From an uncultured Collinsella sp. (GTDB lineage: Bacteria > Actinomycetota > Coriobacteriia > Coriobacteriales > Coriobacteriaceae), in contig CABUUB010000023.1 of NCBI GenBank assembly GCA_902494625.1, positions 1 through 26,248 of the forward strand: a stretch of DNA of 26,248 nucleotides, written 5' to 3'. The notes under the pieces were generated by a model that was not told where the DNA came from, did no database searches, and worked only from the letters and a program-made list of their open reading frames with translations. Positions 1 to 8,012 of this stretch are shown here, in pieces. The translations under genes were made by a program, and so were the position numbers. The number at the start of each line of letters is the position of its first letter. The stretch's first letter is position 1.

Positions 1-131
1 CGCCCCGCGACCTAGCTGGTTCCATCATACCCACTTGGGCTAGACATTGTTCGGAAGTCAGAATGATTTATGCGGCTACTTCCAAAAGAGTACTGCAGAT
101 AGGCACAATTGCTGTACTGAGCCCGGTTGCC

Positions 132-1382
132 TTACGCCGCCGTCTGAGCCATGCGGGACAGACGGACCAGCAGCACAAAGCCAACAACCAGCAGAACACC
201 GATAGAAAGGACGCCCAGCGACGGGTTGCCGGTCAGCGAGGTGACAACCGACACCAGGAAGGTGCCCATAACGCTTGCGTAACGGCCAAAGATATCGAAG
301 AAGCCGTAGTACTCGTTGGACTTTTCCTTGGGGATGATGCGACCAAAATAGCTGCGGCTGAGCGCCTGCACGCCGCCCTGGAACAAGCCGACCAAAATGG
401 CGAGCACCCAAAACTCAAAGGCAGTCTTTAAGAAAAACGCGGCAAAGAGCACGATGCCCATGTAGGCGGCGACGGCCACCATGATCATGTTGAGCGTACC
501 CACGCGACTGGCGAGCTTGCCGTAGATGATGGCGGACGGGAAGGCTACAAACTGCGTAACGAGCAGAGCCAGCACCAGTTGGGTCGAGTCGATGCCCAGA
601 GCCGATCCGTAGCTGGTTGCCATGGAAATGACCGTGTGCACACCGTCGATGTAGAAGAAGAACGCAATCATGTAGACCAGCACGGTCTTGTTGTGGGCGA
701 TCTCGCGCATGGTGTGTCCGACCTCGGAGAACACGCCGCCCACGATGTGGCCGATAGTGTCCTCGGGACCGCGCTCGCGACCGTACTTTTGCTTATAGGT
801 GCGAATGAGCGGCAGGGTAAAGATGAGCCACCAGGCACCGGTGATGACAAACGACAGACGCGTTGCCAGCATGGTGGGGACGCCAAGAGCGGGGCCGCCC
901 ATGATAAGCGCCAGACAGATGATGAACGGCACGGTGGAACCGATGTAGCCCCAGGCATAGCCCGAGCTGGACACGGCGTCCATGCGCTCGTCGGTGGTAA
1001 TGTCGGGCAGCATGGCGTCGTAGAACGTCATAGAAGAGTTAAGGCCGATGGTGCACAGCACGTACACGGTCAAAAATGCCATGGCGGACATGGGGATAGC
1101 CTGCGCCAGGCAAAGAACCAGGCCCGTGAGGAAGAAGCCCAAGAAGAACTTGATCTTGTTGCCAGCGTAATCGGCAAGCGCGCCCAGAATGGGCATGAGC
1201 ATGGCAATGACCAGCGAGGCAATCGTCTGCGCGTTGCCCCAAGCGACCACCAGGTCTGCCGAGGAAGCACCGGTATTGATGGCGTTAAAGTAGATGGGCA
1301 CCACCGAGGTATTGAGCAGCACGAGGGCCGAGTTGCCCACATCGTACATAACCCAGTTACGCTCGAGCTTGGTGTATTTCAT
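132..1382 (-). CDS. UMF1-type MFS transporter (Atg22-like)
   Basis: A 416-residue integral membrane protein with about 12 hydrophobic segments. It starts MKYTKLERNWVMYDVGNSA; a W-x2-YD-x-GNSA signature at the N-terminus is typical of the UMF1/Atg22-like branch of the major facilitator superfamily, and the length fits. Loop motifs such as GALADYAGNKIK (about residues 66-77) resemble the MFS loop 2-3 motif. Family members are putative effluxers of amino acids or other small metabolites, and the substrate here cannot be read from sequence. The ATG at 1382 is preceded by an AAGGGG-like ribosome site about nine bases upstream. It is the last gene of a minus-strand run after the phospholipase-like gene, with a 101-bp gap, so it may be cotranscribed or have its own promoter. 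I see no convincing terminator in bases 1-131. Confidence 0.85.
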   Translation of the reverse strand: MKYTKLERNWVMYDVGNSALVLLNTSVVPIYFNAINTGASSADLVVAWGNAQTIASLVIAMLMPILGALADYAGNKIKFFLGFFLTGLVLCLAQAIPMSAMAFLTVYVLCTIGLNSSMTFYDAMLPDITTDERMDAVSSSGYAWGYIGSTVPFIICLALIMGGPALGVPTMLATRLSFVITGAWWLIFTLPLIRTYKQKYGRERGPEDTIGHIVGGVFSEVGHTMREIAHNKTVLVYMIAFFFYIDGVHTVISMATSYGSALGIDSTQLVLALLVTQFVAFPSAIIYGKLASRVGTLNMIMVAVAAYMGIVLFAAFFLKTAFEFWVLAILVGLFQGGVQALSRSYFGRIIPKEKSNEYYGFFDIFGRYASVMGTFLVSVVTSLTGNPSLGVLSIGVLLVVGFVLLVRLSRMAQTAA

Positions 1383-1483
1383 GGACAGGGCCCCTTCGTA
1401 TTCGCCCGATATGCAGTTAGTTCATCGTACCCCAATTGCCCAGAGGCGCCGGTAAGGATTCGGCAAAGGGGCACGCACGAGCC

Positions 1484-2428
1484 CTACTCCTCGCGGTCGA
1501 ACTCTTCGTCGGCGCCGAGCACGCGACCGCTGTAATTGACGTGGTTGGTCACGGCTTCCATATCGCCGGTCTCGATAAAGCGGGCGACGGTGAGCTCGTA
1601 ATCGAGCAGCGCGCGGTCAAAGACCTCGGGGAAGCTCTCGGTCGAGACTTCATCGGTAAAGGGGTTCTTCCATGCCAAGTGGCCCAGGTTGCCGGTACGC
1701 TCGGGCAGCTCGGTCGTCACGCGGTGCGCAAGGCCGTCGAGCAGCGAATAATCGTGCACCAAGCCCTCAAGCAGGGCAATCGCGCGCGTCTTGGCCGAAC
1801 CGGCCGGCTCGATAGTGCGGTAGAGCAGCTGCATGTCCGAGACGGCGCCGCCGTACTCCCCCGCCGGGATGTCGATACCGTACACGCGTCCGGCGACGTA
1901 GCTCATCAGCACGCCGGCAACGCGATTGATGCGGTCGGTGGTGACGATCTCGCCCGCCGGCGGATAATCCTCGACCGTAGCCCCATCGCGCTTGAGCTGC
2001 AGCATCAGCACGTCCAAGTCGCTTTCGAGCACGGCATGAACTTGACTGCCCGAAGCCTCGAGCTCGGGATCGGACTCGACAATGCCAAACTGCTGCTCGT
2101 AGACGAAGGGATGGGCATTGCGATCGAGCACATAGTGCGACAGCAGGCCCAGCGCAAAGGCGCGACCCAGATTGGCATCGCGCGGCTGCAGGTGCGACAC
2201 GCCGTCGCGCAGGCACGAGAACTGGCGCGACATGCGCGAGCGGTGCATGACCTGAGCAAGCGACATGCAGTCGGAAATGCGCGGCGTGAGCATGTGGAAG
2301 AAGAACGGGTCGGGACCTTGGTTTCCCAGGATAAAGGCGATGCGCTCCTCGTCGGACGTGATAACGCCTCGCGGAAGACGGTCGATGCTTTCCTCGCCAA
2401 ACAGATGATGCGTAATGAGCGCGGGCAT
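1484..2428 (-). CDS. Zinc-dependent phospholipase C-like protein
   Basis: A 314-residue soluble protein of the zinc-dependent phospholipase C / nuclease P1-like fold. The metal-ligand pattern is visible: TH-H at residues 6-8, an NQGPDP stretch at 36-41, SHYVLDRNAHP at 97-107 (His97, Asp102, His106), and H-x3-E at 131-135 in SQVHAVLESDLD. No signal peptide is present, unlike the secreted clostridial alpha-toxin class, so this is more likely a cytoplasmic member of the broad family often annotated as zinc-dependent phospholipase C family or hypothetical. Its substrate is unknown. The ATG at 2428 follows an AAAGGA ribosome site. It lies 91 bp downstream of the LytTR regulator and 101 bp upstream of the UMF1 transporter, all on one strand, so it is a candidate target of that regulator. 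Confidence 0.8.
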   Translation of the reverse strand: MPALITHHLFGEESIDRLPRGVITSDEERIAFILGNQGPDPFFFHMLTPRISDCMSLAQVMHRSRMSRQFSCLRDGVSHLQPRDANLGRAFALGLLSHYVLDRNAHPFVYEQQFGIVESDPELEASGSQVHAVLESDLDVLMLQLKRDGATVEDYPPAGEIVTTDRINRVAGVLMSYVAGRVYGIDIPAGEYGGAVSDMQLLYRTIEPAGSAKTRAIALLEGLVHDYSLLDGLAHRVTTELPERTGNLGHLAWKNPFTDEVSTESFPEVFDRALLDYELTVARFIETGDMEAVTNHVNYSGRVLGADEEFDREE

Positions 2429-2519
2429 AATGATCCTTTCGATTTCATTCGATGCAATCCATTATGCCCACCGCACAGTCATACCAAACCTGCAACGGCA
2501 AACGATGGCGTACCGACCC

Positions 2520-3254
2520 TTACGCAAGCCCCAAGTGCGATTTGACCTCGGCAGCGCGACGACGCGAAACGGGCACCGTCGAGCTCACACGGTCGAGCCT
2601 GAGCTCCATCAGGCCCGTGGAGCCAATCTCGACATTATGCACGTCTTCCAAATTAACCAGATAGCTGCGGTGGACGCGGATAAAGCCCTCGGAGGCCAAG
2701 CGGCGCTCGAGCGAGGAAATCGACTCATTGATCAGGTATGTCCCCTCGGCGCAGACGGCGTTGCAAAAATCGGCGCGCGCCTCAAAGTAGCAGACGTCTG
2801 CGGCGGGAATGAACACCTTTTTGCCCCCGCGATCCACCGTCAGGCGCAAAGGCTGGCGCGGAGCATGGACGACACGGCGAGCGCCCAGGGCAGTCTCGAT
2901 CTTGTCGAGCGCCTTTGACAAGCGGGCATCCTCAACCGGTTTGACGACATAATCGACAGCATCGAGGTTATAGGCATCGGCCGCATACTCGGCAAATGCC
3001 GTCACAAACACCACGACCGGCGGCCTCTTTAGGTTTTGCAGGGTCTCGGCAAGCTCAATTCCCGAGCGACCGGGCATGGTAATGTCTAAAAACAGCACGT
3101 CGGGCTTGCTCGACAGAATCAACTCCACGGCTTCGGTGACATTGCCCGCCTCGGCAATCTGACCCACACGCGCATCCTTTTCCAACAGATAGCGTAGCTC
3201 AGCCCTAATTGGGGGCTCGTCATCAACCACCAGGATGTTCCAGCCTTCGGACAT
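2520..3254 (-). CDS. lytR: LytTR-family response regulator
   Basis: A 244-residue two-component response regulator. Residues 5-120 are a CheY-like receiver with acidic pocket D11/D12, phospho-acceptor D57 in FLDITMPG, T85 and K105 in VVKPV. Residues about 135-243 are a LytTR DNA-binding domain, with the family signature FIRVHRSYLVNL at 191-202. The frame is open upstream to 3281, but the ATG at 3254 is preceded by a strong GAGGGGAAG ribosome site and gives a normal receiver start, so I use it. The partner kinase ends 39 bp upstream on the same strand, so the two are certainly a pair. LytTR regulators usually control cell-envelope, peptide or metabolite-uptake genes. The symbol is by family resemblance, not proven orthology. 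Confidence 0.93.
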   Translation of the reverse strand: MSEGWNILVVDDEPPIRAELRYLLEKDARVGQIAEAGNVTEAVELILSSKPDVLFLDITMPGRSGIELAETLQNLKRPPVVVFVTAFAEYAADAYNLDAVDYVVKPVEDARLSKALDKIETALGARRVVHAPRQPLRLTVDRGGKKVFIPAADVCYFEARADFCNAVCAEGTYLINESISSLERRLASEGFIRVHRSYLVNLEDVHNVEIGSTGLMELRLDRVSSTVPVSRRRAAEVKSHLGLA

Positions 3255-3293
3255 ATGCGCTTCCCCTCTTTTTTCTCTCAATCCAACCGCGTG

Positions 3294-4685
3294 CTACACC
3301 GTCAACGGCGCCGGCTCATGTGGCTCGCCGTTCAACTCAACGATGACCTGCGTCCCCACGCCCTCCTGGGACTTCACGCGCATGCCAGAATCTTCTCCGT
3401 AAAAGAAATGGATGCGCTGAAGCACGTTGAAGAGCGCCAGGCCGCAACCTCGCTTGACGGAGCCGTCGGCGGTAATGCTCTCGGGCTCCTCTCGGCGATG
3501 CTGCTCAAACAGATGCGCGCAGACTTCTTCGCTCATTCCGATGCCGTCGTCTTCGACGATGATCTCCAAGCCGTCATCGGTCTCAAAAGCCCTAACACGA
3601 ATAGAAAGCGGCTCGGTCTCGCGCTGCGCATGCTTGATGCAGTTTTCGAGCAACGGCTGCAAGATAAACGGCGGTACCAGGCTGTCGCGCACCTCAAAGT
3701 CGATGTCGACCGAAACGCGCAGACGGCCGTCGCCATACCGGGCCTGCATAAGATTGATATAACGAGTGCCCTGTTCCACCTCGTGCTCGAGCGTGGTGAG
3801 CGTATCGGAGTCAGAAAGCGTCTGACGATAGTAGTTGGAAAAGTCGATCAGCAACGACCGCGCCTTGTCAGGCTCGGTTCGAACGAGCGACACGATAGTG
3901 CTAATGGTATTGAACAGAAAATGCGGGTCGACCTGCGACTGCAGGGCACGAAGCTCAACGCGGGCTGTGAGCTCATCCTGGCGCTCGAGCTCAAAGCTCG
4001 CGAGTTGCGTGGAAATTAGATCGGCAAAGCCCGAGGCCAACGCCGTCTGGCGCATATCGATGCTGCTCAGGCGGGGATAGTACAGCTCGAGCGTACCCAC
4101 GCAATGTCCGCGCACGGTAAGCGGCGCGACAATGCCGGCGCGCAGACGGGGAAAATAACCGCCCGTCTCATTGGATGTGTCACGCGAAAACACGCTCTGC
4201 TCGCCCGTCTCAATCACACTGAGCGTGGTCTTGAGCACGACCGGGGTGCCGGCAGGGCACTTTGCCGAGTCCTCGCCCCAGCTTGCCAACACCTGTTTGC
4301 CATCGGTAAAGCAGATGGCAGAGGCGATGGTCTCGGACAGGATAATTTTAGAGGCGCCCAGGGCCGCTTCGGGCGTAAGGCCGCGCGACGTGTAGGCGAA
4401 TATTTTTGATGCGATGGCGAGCGTACGGTCGGTTGCGCTCGATGTGAGGTCGTCGGGGACCACAAAGACATACGAGAAGAAGAAGCACAGCATGACCAAG
4501 CCGGCAATAACGACAACGCCCGGAACGGGATTGGGATTATCGGTTAAATCCCAGATAAGCAGCAGGATAAGCGCCGGAACGACAACACCGAGCAGGATGG
4601 CCTGGACCACATGCTGGGCCGTACGAAAGACCTTGGTAGAGTTGTAGCTCTTGCCCAGAATCAGCCTGTTTAAATCCACCGTCAT
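3294..4685 (-). CDS. lytS: LytS-like sensor histidine kinase
   Basis: A 463-residue membrane sensor kinase. Two transmembrane helices lie at about 26-46 and 56-76, followed by a GAF-like sensory region (about 90-230). A His_kinase (LytS/YehU type) domain has H255 in QVDPHFLFNT, an N-box LLENCIKHA (345-353), G1 VEDDGIGM (377-384) and G2 GCGLALFN (413-420). It has only two membrane helices, unlike the multi-helix 5TM sensors of classical LytS, and the GAF-like region suggests cytosolic ligand sensing. Start choice is uncertain. The ATG at 4685 directly abuts an AAAAGGGG sequence, which is too close for a ribosome site, whereas the GTG two codons later (4679) sits six bases from it and may be the real start. 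It leads the run lytS, lytR, phospholipase-like, UMF1. Confidence 0.92.
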   Translation of the reverse strand: MTVDLNRLILGKSYNSTKVFRTAQHVVQAILLGVVVPALILLLIWDLTDNPNPVPGVVVIAGLVMLCFFFSYVFVVPDDLTSSATDRTLAIASKIFAYTSRGLTPEAALGASKIILSETIASAICFTDGKQVLASWGEDSAKCPAGTPVVLKTTLSVIETGEQSVFSRDTSNETGGYFPRLRAGIVAPLTVRGHCVGTLELYYPRLSSIDMRQTALASGFADLISTQLASFELERQDELTARVELRALQSQVDPHFLFNTISTIVSLVRTEPDKARSLLIDFSNYYRQTLSDSDTLTTLEHEVEQGTRYINLMQARYGDGRLRVSVDIDFEVRDSLVPPFILQPLLENCIKHAQRETEPLSIRVRAFETDDGLEIIVEDDGIGMSEEVCAHLFEQHRREEPESITADGSVKRGCGLALFNVLQRIHFFYGEDSGMRVKSQEGVGTQVIVELNGEPHEPAPLTV

Positions 4686-4710
4686 CCCCTTTTATCTATC
4701 GCACCCATAG

Positions 4711-4738
4711 CAATAAAGAGGGCCGCAAGCGACCCTCT
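4711..4738 (-). terminator. Intrinsic terminator of the permease-amidohydrolase unit
   Basis: Read on the minus strand, GAGGGTCGC pairs with GCGGCCCTC across a two-base centre (plus-strand arms 4718-4726 and 4729-4737, one G-T pair), followed by TTTATTG. It lies about 60 bp after the amidohydrolase stop codon and just before lytS, so it separates the two transcription units. Confidence 0.72.
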
Positions 4739-4740
4739 CC

Positions 4741-4755
4741 ATTGCATTATGCAAT
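4741..4755. promoter_or_regulatory. 15-bp palindrome upstream of lytS
   Basis: ATTGCAT-T-ATGCAAT is a perfect 7+7 palindrome between the amidohydrolase stop and lytS. It lies immediately upstream of the terminator hairpin in the minus direction. The CATAAT inside it (minus strand) could serve as a -10 box. It may be an operator for a dimeric regulator, or an upstream extension of the terminator structure. Confidence 0.35.
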
Positions 4756-4784
4756 CAAATACTGTGTTTTACATCCAGTCGTCG

Positions 4785-4793
4785 ATGAACGGT
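4785..4793 (-). promoter_or_regulatory. Possible LytTR half-site upstream of lytS
   Basis: The minus strand reads ACCGTTCAT, which fits the generic LytTR-domain half-site pattern [TA][AC][CA]GTTN[AG][TG]. It lies about 100 bp upstream of lytS, directly after the amidohydrolase stop codon. I do not see a second half-site at the usual spacing, so autoregulation through this site is only a suggestion. Confidence 0.22.
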
Positions 4794-4796
4794 AGT

Positions 4797-6074
4797 TTAG
4801 GCGCTGTATTTGTTGGCCTCGCCAAAAGTGCCAGCCTCGACGATCCAGCCGTCCTTCATGATGACGTCCATGTTGTCGGTGTTGAGCACGTGGATGTCGG
4901 CGGCGACATCACCGTTGACGACCAGCAGGTCGGCGCACTTTCCGGCCTCGATAGAACCGGTCTCGTCCTCGATGTGGCACATCTTGGCACCGTTGAGGGT
5001 GGCGCAGGTGATGGTCTCGACCGGGGTGAAGCCGATCTTGTCGACGAACTCGTACATCTCCTCGATGGAGCAGGTGCCGTACGGGGTGACGAAGGAGAAG
5101 GAGTCAGAGCCGATCGTCATGACGACGCCGCGCTTCTTGGCCTCGCGCAGGCAGTCGTAGTTGCGCTGCAGCTCCTTCTCGACCAGGGTGCCCTCGTACT
5201 TGTCGTGCAGCTCAGGCACGTAGACGGGCGGATAGGTGGCGTACCAGGTAGGCAGGAAGGCGATCGTCGGGGTGAAGAAGGTGCCCTGCTCGGCCATGAG
5301 GTCCATGGTGCGCTCATCGATATCGAAGCCGTGAATCAGCTGCTCGCAGCCAAAGCGAACGGAATCGTAGGCAGCGGCGTGGTTGTTGTAGCAGTGGCTC
5401 CACACGGGGATGCCGACCATCTTGGCCTCTTCGACCACGGCCTGGATCTCCTCGGAGCAGTAGTGCTGGTCGCGACCGGAGTCCCAGCGCCAGATGCCGC
5501 CACCGGTAGCCCAGATCTTGATGGCATCGGGGTTCTCACGCAGGCGACGACGGACGGCCTTGCGCAGATCCCAAGGACCGTCGACCTGGTCGCCCCAGGG
5601 ATGGGATTCCTTGTTGAGCTCCTGGGTGCAGTGGTGGGAGTCACCGTGGCCGGCAACGCGGCAGAAGCCGAGGCCGGTGGCCAGAACGCGCGGGCCCTTA
5701 AAGACGCCCTTGTCGATGCAGTCACGGATCTGGATACCAAAGCGGCCGATCTCGCAGACGGTGGTGAGGCCGTGGGTGAGGCAGTCGTAGGCCTGCTTGA
5801 CGGCGACGGCCTGCTTCTCGAGGAGCGGCTGCATGACCCAATCGGTGTCATCGTCGGTCAGGTTGCCCGAGAAGTGCAGGTGGGTGTCGATCAGGCCGGG
5901 AAGGACGGTCTTGCCGGCGGCGTCGATGACCTCAACGCCCTCGGGAAGGTCCTGCATAGCGCCGGCGTACTCGATCTTGCCGTTGTCGTCGACGAGAACG
6001 AGGGAGTTCTCGACCGGCTCGGCACCGGTACCGTCGATGAGCTTGCCGCCAACGATTGCATACTTAGTGGACAT
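4797..6074 (-). CDS. Metal-dependent amidohydrolase (imidazolonepropionase/prolidase-like)
   Basis: A 425-residue amidohydrolase-superfamily enzyme with the binuclear-metal layout. THLH (residues 64-67, H65 and H67) follows the beta-sandwich segment TVLPGLID. K186 in AIKIWATGGG is the expected carboxylated lysine, H227 (WSHCYNN) and H248 (LIHGFD) are ligands, and D324 (IGSDSF) is the catalytic Asp. The KIWATGGG region and overall length resemble the subfamily that includes Xaa-Pro dipeptidase-like and imidazolonepropionase-like proteins, so the likely reaction is hydrolysis of an amide or cyclic amide bond in an amino-acid derivative. Substrate is not deducible. It starts at an ATG with an AGGAGG ribosome site. 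It follows an APC permease gene on the same strand (131-bp gap), suggesting import then cytoplasmic hydrolysis of one compound. Confidence 0.87.
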   Translation of the reverse strand: MSTKYAIVGGKLIDGTGAEPVENSLVLVDDNGKIEYAGAMQDLPEGVEVIDAAGKTVLPGLIDTHLHFSGNLTDDDTDWVMQPLLEKQAVAVKQAYDCLTHGLTTVCEIGRFGIQIRDCIDKGVFKGPRVLATGLGFCRVAGHGDSHHCTQELNKESHPWGDQVDGPWDLRKAVRRRLRENPDAIKIWATGGGIWRWDSGRDQHYCSEEIQAVVEEAKMVGIPVWSHCYNNHAAAYDSVRFGCEQLIHGFDIDERTMDLMAEQGTFFTPTIAFLPTWYATYPPVYVPELHDKYEGTLVEKELQRNYDCLREAKKRGVVMTIGSDSFSFVTPYGTCSIEEMYEFVDKIGFTPVETITCATLNGAKMCHIEDETGSIEAGKCADLLVVNGDVAADIHVLNTDNMDVIMKDGWIVEAGTFGEANKYSA

Positions 6075-6150
6075 GGTTCCTCCTTATGGATCCATATGGT
6101 GGGCGAGGCCGTGTTGGGTTAAGGCCTCACAAAGCTACCCAAGTGGTGCC

Positions 6151-6186
6151 GGGTTCGGCGCGCGGGAGAGAGGGTCCCGCGCACCC
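6151..6186 (-). other. GC-rich hairpin between permease and amidohydrolase
   Basis: GCGCGGGA (6160-6167) pairs perfectly with TCCCGCGC (6175-6182) around a seven-base loop, and GGGT/ACCC outside it can extend the stem across a bulge. It begins about 20 bp after the permease stop on the minus strand and has no T-tract. It may therefore be a partial terminator or an mRNA-stabilising structure that sets different expression levels for the two genes. Confidence 0.5.
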
Positions 6187-6205
6187 GATCCGCCCCGGCT
6201 AGGCG

Positions 6206-7657
6206 TTACTTTTTGCGGGAATTGGTGAAAGCCATGAGGGCCAGGCCAATAGCCAACCAGCCGATCACGATGCTCCACTCCACCATGTTGAGGGAGGCGG
6301 GAGAGAACGGAATCACGAGCAGGCCGATGATGATGGCGCAGGCAGCGATAGCGAGGCCGATGCCAAACTTGCCGCCGGGCACCTCGTAGGGACGAGGCAA
6401 GTCGGGCTCGGTGAAGCGCATGCGCAGGCAGGCGAGAGCGACCATACCGCAGGAGAAGATGAAGGCGAGAGCCGACACGTTGGTCAGAGGGATGAGCATG
6501 TTCTTGCCCAGGAACGGACCGATGACGGTGATGACGCCCAGAACGACGCAGGCGAGCTTGGGAGCGCCGGACTTGGGGTCGACCTCGGCGAACTTCTCGG
6601 GCAGTTGGCCCTTGCGGCCCATGGCGAGCATGATGCGGCTCGTGGCGCCGTAGAAGGAGTTCATCGGGCCCATGGGTCCAAGCGTGGCGATGACGAGCAT
6701 GGCCAGGTACAGGAGCATGTTGATGCCCTTGAGGCAGGCAAGCGCGGGAACCGGACTCTTAACAAACTCATGCCAGTCGAGGATGGTGCCGAACGAGTAG
6801 ATGCAGACCATGTAGAAACCGCCAGCGGCCAGCAGGGCCAGGGAGATGATCTTGCCGAACTTGTTCCAGTTGAGGCCCTCGGCTGCTTCCTCAGCCTGCT
6901 GAGGAATGGTGTCGAAACCGGCGTAGAAGAACGGGGTCAGAACCAGGACCGACACGATGCCGGCGAACAGGCTGGTGCTCTCGGTAGCGGCCTTGCCGCC
7001 GCCAGCACCGGCGACCTGGGAGAACACGGGCATGGCGTTGTCCGGCGAGCCGGTGAACAGCGAGACGCCCATGGCGAGCAGCATGCCGCAGAGCAGGGCC
7101 TTGGTCAGGAAGGCCTGGAGCTTGGCGGCCGAGCTGGCGCCGCGGAAGTTGAGGAAGATGACGTAGACTGCAAAGCCGAGCGCGATCAGCGTCGGGAACA
7201 GGTAAACGTCGGCGCCCAGGATGGTGTAGAGCTTGACGGCGCGCAGCCACTCAAGACCGGGCAGGCTGCCGAACATCTCGGACACGAGGGTCGAAATGGC
7301 GATGGCCTCCCACGGGCACAGGATACCGTTGCCCAGAGCCAAAAGCCATCCGGTGATGTAGCTCAGCGTACGGCCAAAGCTACGATCGACATACTCGACG
7401 ATGCCGCCCGAGATGGGGATAGCAGCCGTGAGCTCACCGAAAACAGCTCCGACGGGCACGAGGAAGATTGCACCCAAGAGGAATGCGATCATAGCGGGAA
7501 CGGGACCGCCGCCCACGACCATCCAGTCGCCGACCTGCAGAACCCAACCGGTACCGATAATGGCACCGAAACCGATGGTGAAGAAGTTCCAGAGCGAAAG
7601 CGTTTTCTTCATGCCGCCGTTATCCTCGACTGCAACTTCTGCGTTCTTGTCCGCCAT
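6206..7657 (-). CDS. APC-superfamily amino acid permease
   Basis: A 483-residue membrane protein with about 12 hydrophobic helices. The first helix carries the APC signature FFTIGFGAIIGTGW, with the GxG-type unwound substrate-binding segment. A second conserved block, PISGGIVEYVDRSFG, matches the amino acid/polyamine/organocation fold. It is probably a cation-coupled importer or exchanger of an amino acid or derivative. The frame is open to 7696, but the ATG at 7657 is preceded by AAAGGAGGGG and gives the usual short hydrophilic N-terminus, so that start is preferred. It is the first gene of a two-gene unit with the amidohydrolase, whose substrate it may deliver. Confidence 0.9.
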   Translation of the reverse strand: MADKNAEVAVEDNGGMKKTLSLWNFFTIGFGAIIGTGWVLQVGDWMVVGGGPVPAMIAFLLGAIFLVPVGAVFGELTAAIPISGGIVEYVDRSFGRTLSYITGWLLALGNGILCPWEAIAISTLVSEMFGSLPGLEWLRAVKLYTILGADVYLFPTLIALGFAVYVIFLNFRGASSAAKLQAFLTKALLCGMLLAMGVSLFTGSPDNAMPVFSQVAGAGGGKAATESTSLFAGIVSVLVLTPFFYAGFDTIPQQAEEAAEGLNWNKFGKIISLALLAAGGFYMVCIYSFGTILDWHEFVKSPVPALACLKGINMLLYLAMLVIATLGPMGPMNSFYGATSRIMLAMGRKGQLPEKFAEVDPKSGAPKLACVVLGVITVIGPFLGKNMLIPLTNVSALAFIFSCGMVALACLRMRFTEPDLPRPYEVPGGKFGIGLAIAACAIIIGLLVIPFSPASLNMVEWSIVIGWLAIGLALMAFTNSRKK

Positions 7658-8012
7658 TGTTCCCCTCCTTTCCTTTTTGACGCCCCTTGACGTCACCCCT
7701 TGCGCGGTCTGTTTTGCCGCGCTCTTTTATTTCGTGGCTTTAAGATACGGCCTTGGCATTGCATTGCCGTCCAAGGCTCGACCGAAGGCAGAACTGCAAA
7801 ACGAGCGGCGCCGTTTTTGGGACGAACGGCGGAAGACGTCATTCGTCTTGGACGCTTTCATCTTGTCTGCTTTTGAATACCTGTTGCCGTGACGCTTGGC
7901 GCGCGGCGCGACAACGTTCATACCATTTGTCAGGCTTTTGGCGCACATACCCATGTGTCGTGCATCTTTTTATGTAGGATAGACAAGTTACACATGAGGC
8001 AAGGTGATTCGA
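7658..8012. promoter_or_regulatory. Divergent intergenic region: permease and C39 peptidase promoters
   Basis: 355 bp between two divergent starts, holding the 5' leaders of both genes. I see several small inverted repeats: TGACGTCA (7688-7695), GCGCGG/CCGCGC (7702-7722), GCCTTGG/CCAAGGC (7750-7756 and 7771-7777), AAGACG/CGTCTT (7833-7849) and CACAT/ATGTG (7944-7957). No clear -35/-10 pair stands out, and no small gene is evident. Confidence 0.5.
7702..7722. other. Hairpin in the permease leader
   Basis: GCGCGG (7702-7707) and CCGCGC (7717-7722) enclose a nine-base loop. On the plus strand it is followed by TCTTTTATTT and looks like a terminator, but no plus-strand gene lies upstream. On the minus strand it falls in the 5' leader of the permease gene, about 45-65 bases before the start, without a T-tract. 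Confidence 0.4.

Noticed and set aside
4749..6122. A 457-codon plus-strand open frame opposite the amidohydrolase
   Set aside because: Low-complexity antisense translation with no recognisable domain; the minus-strand enzyme is unambiguous.
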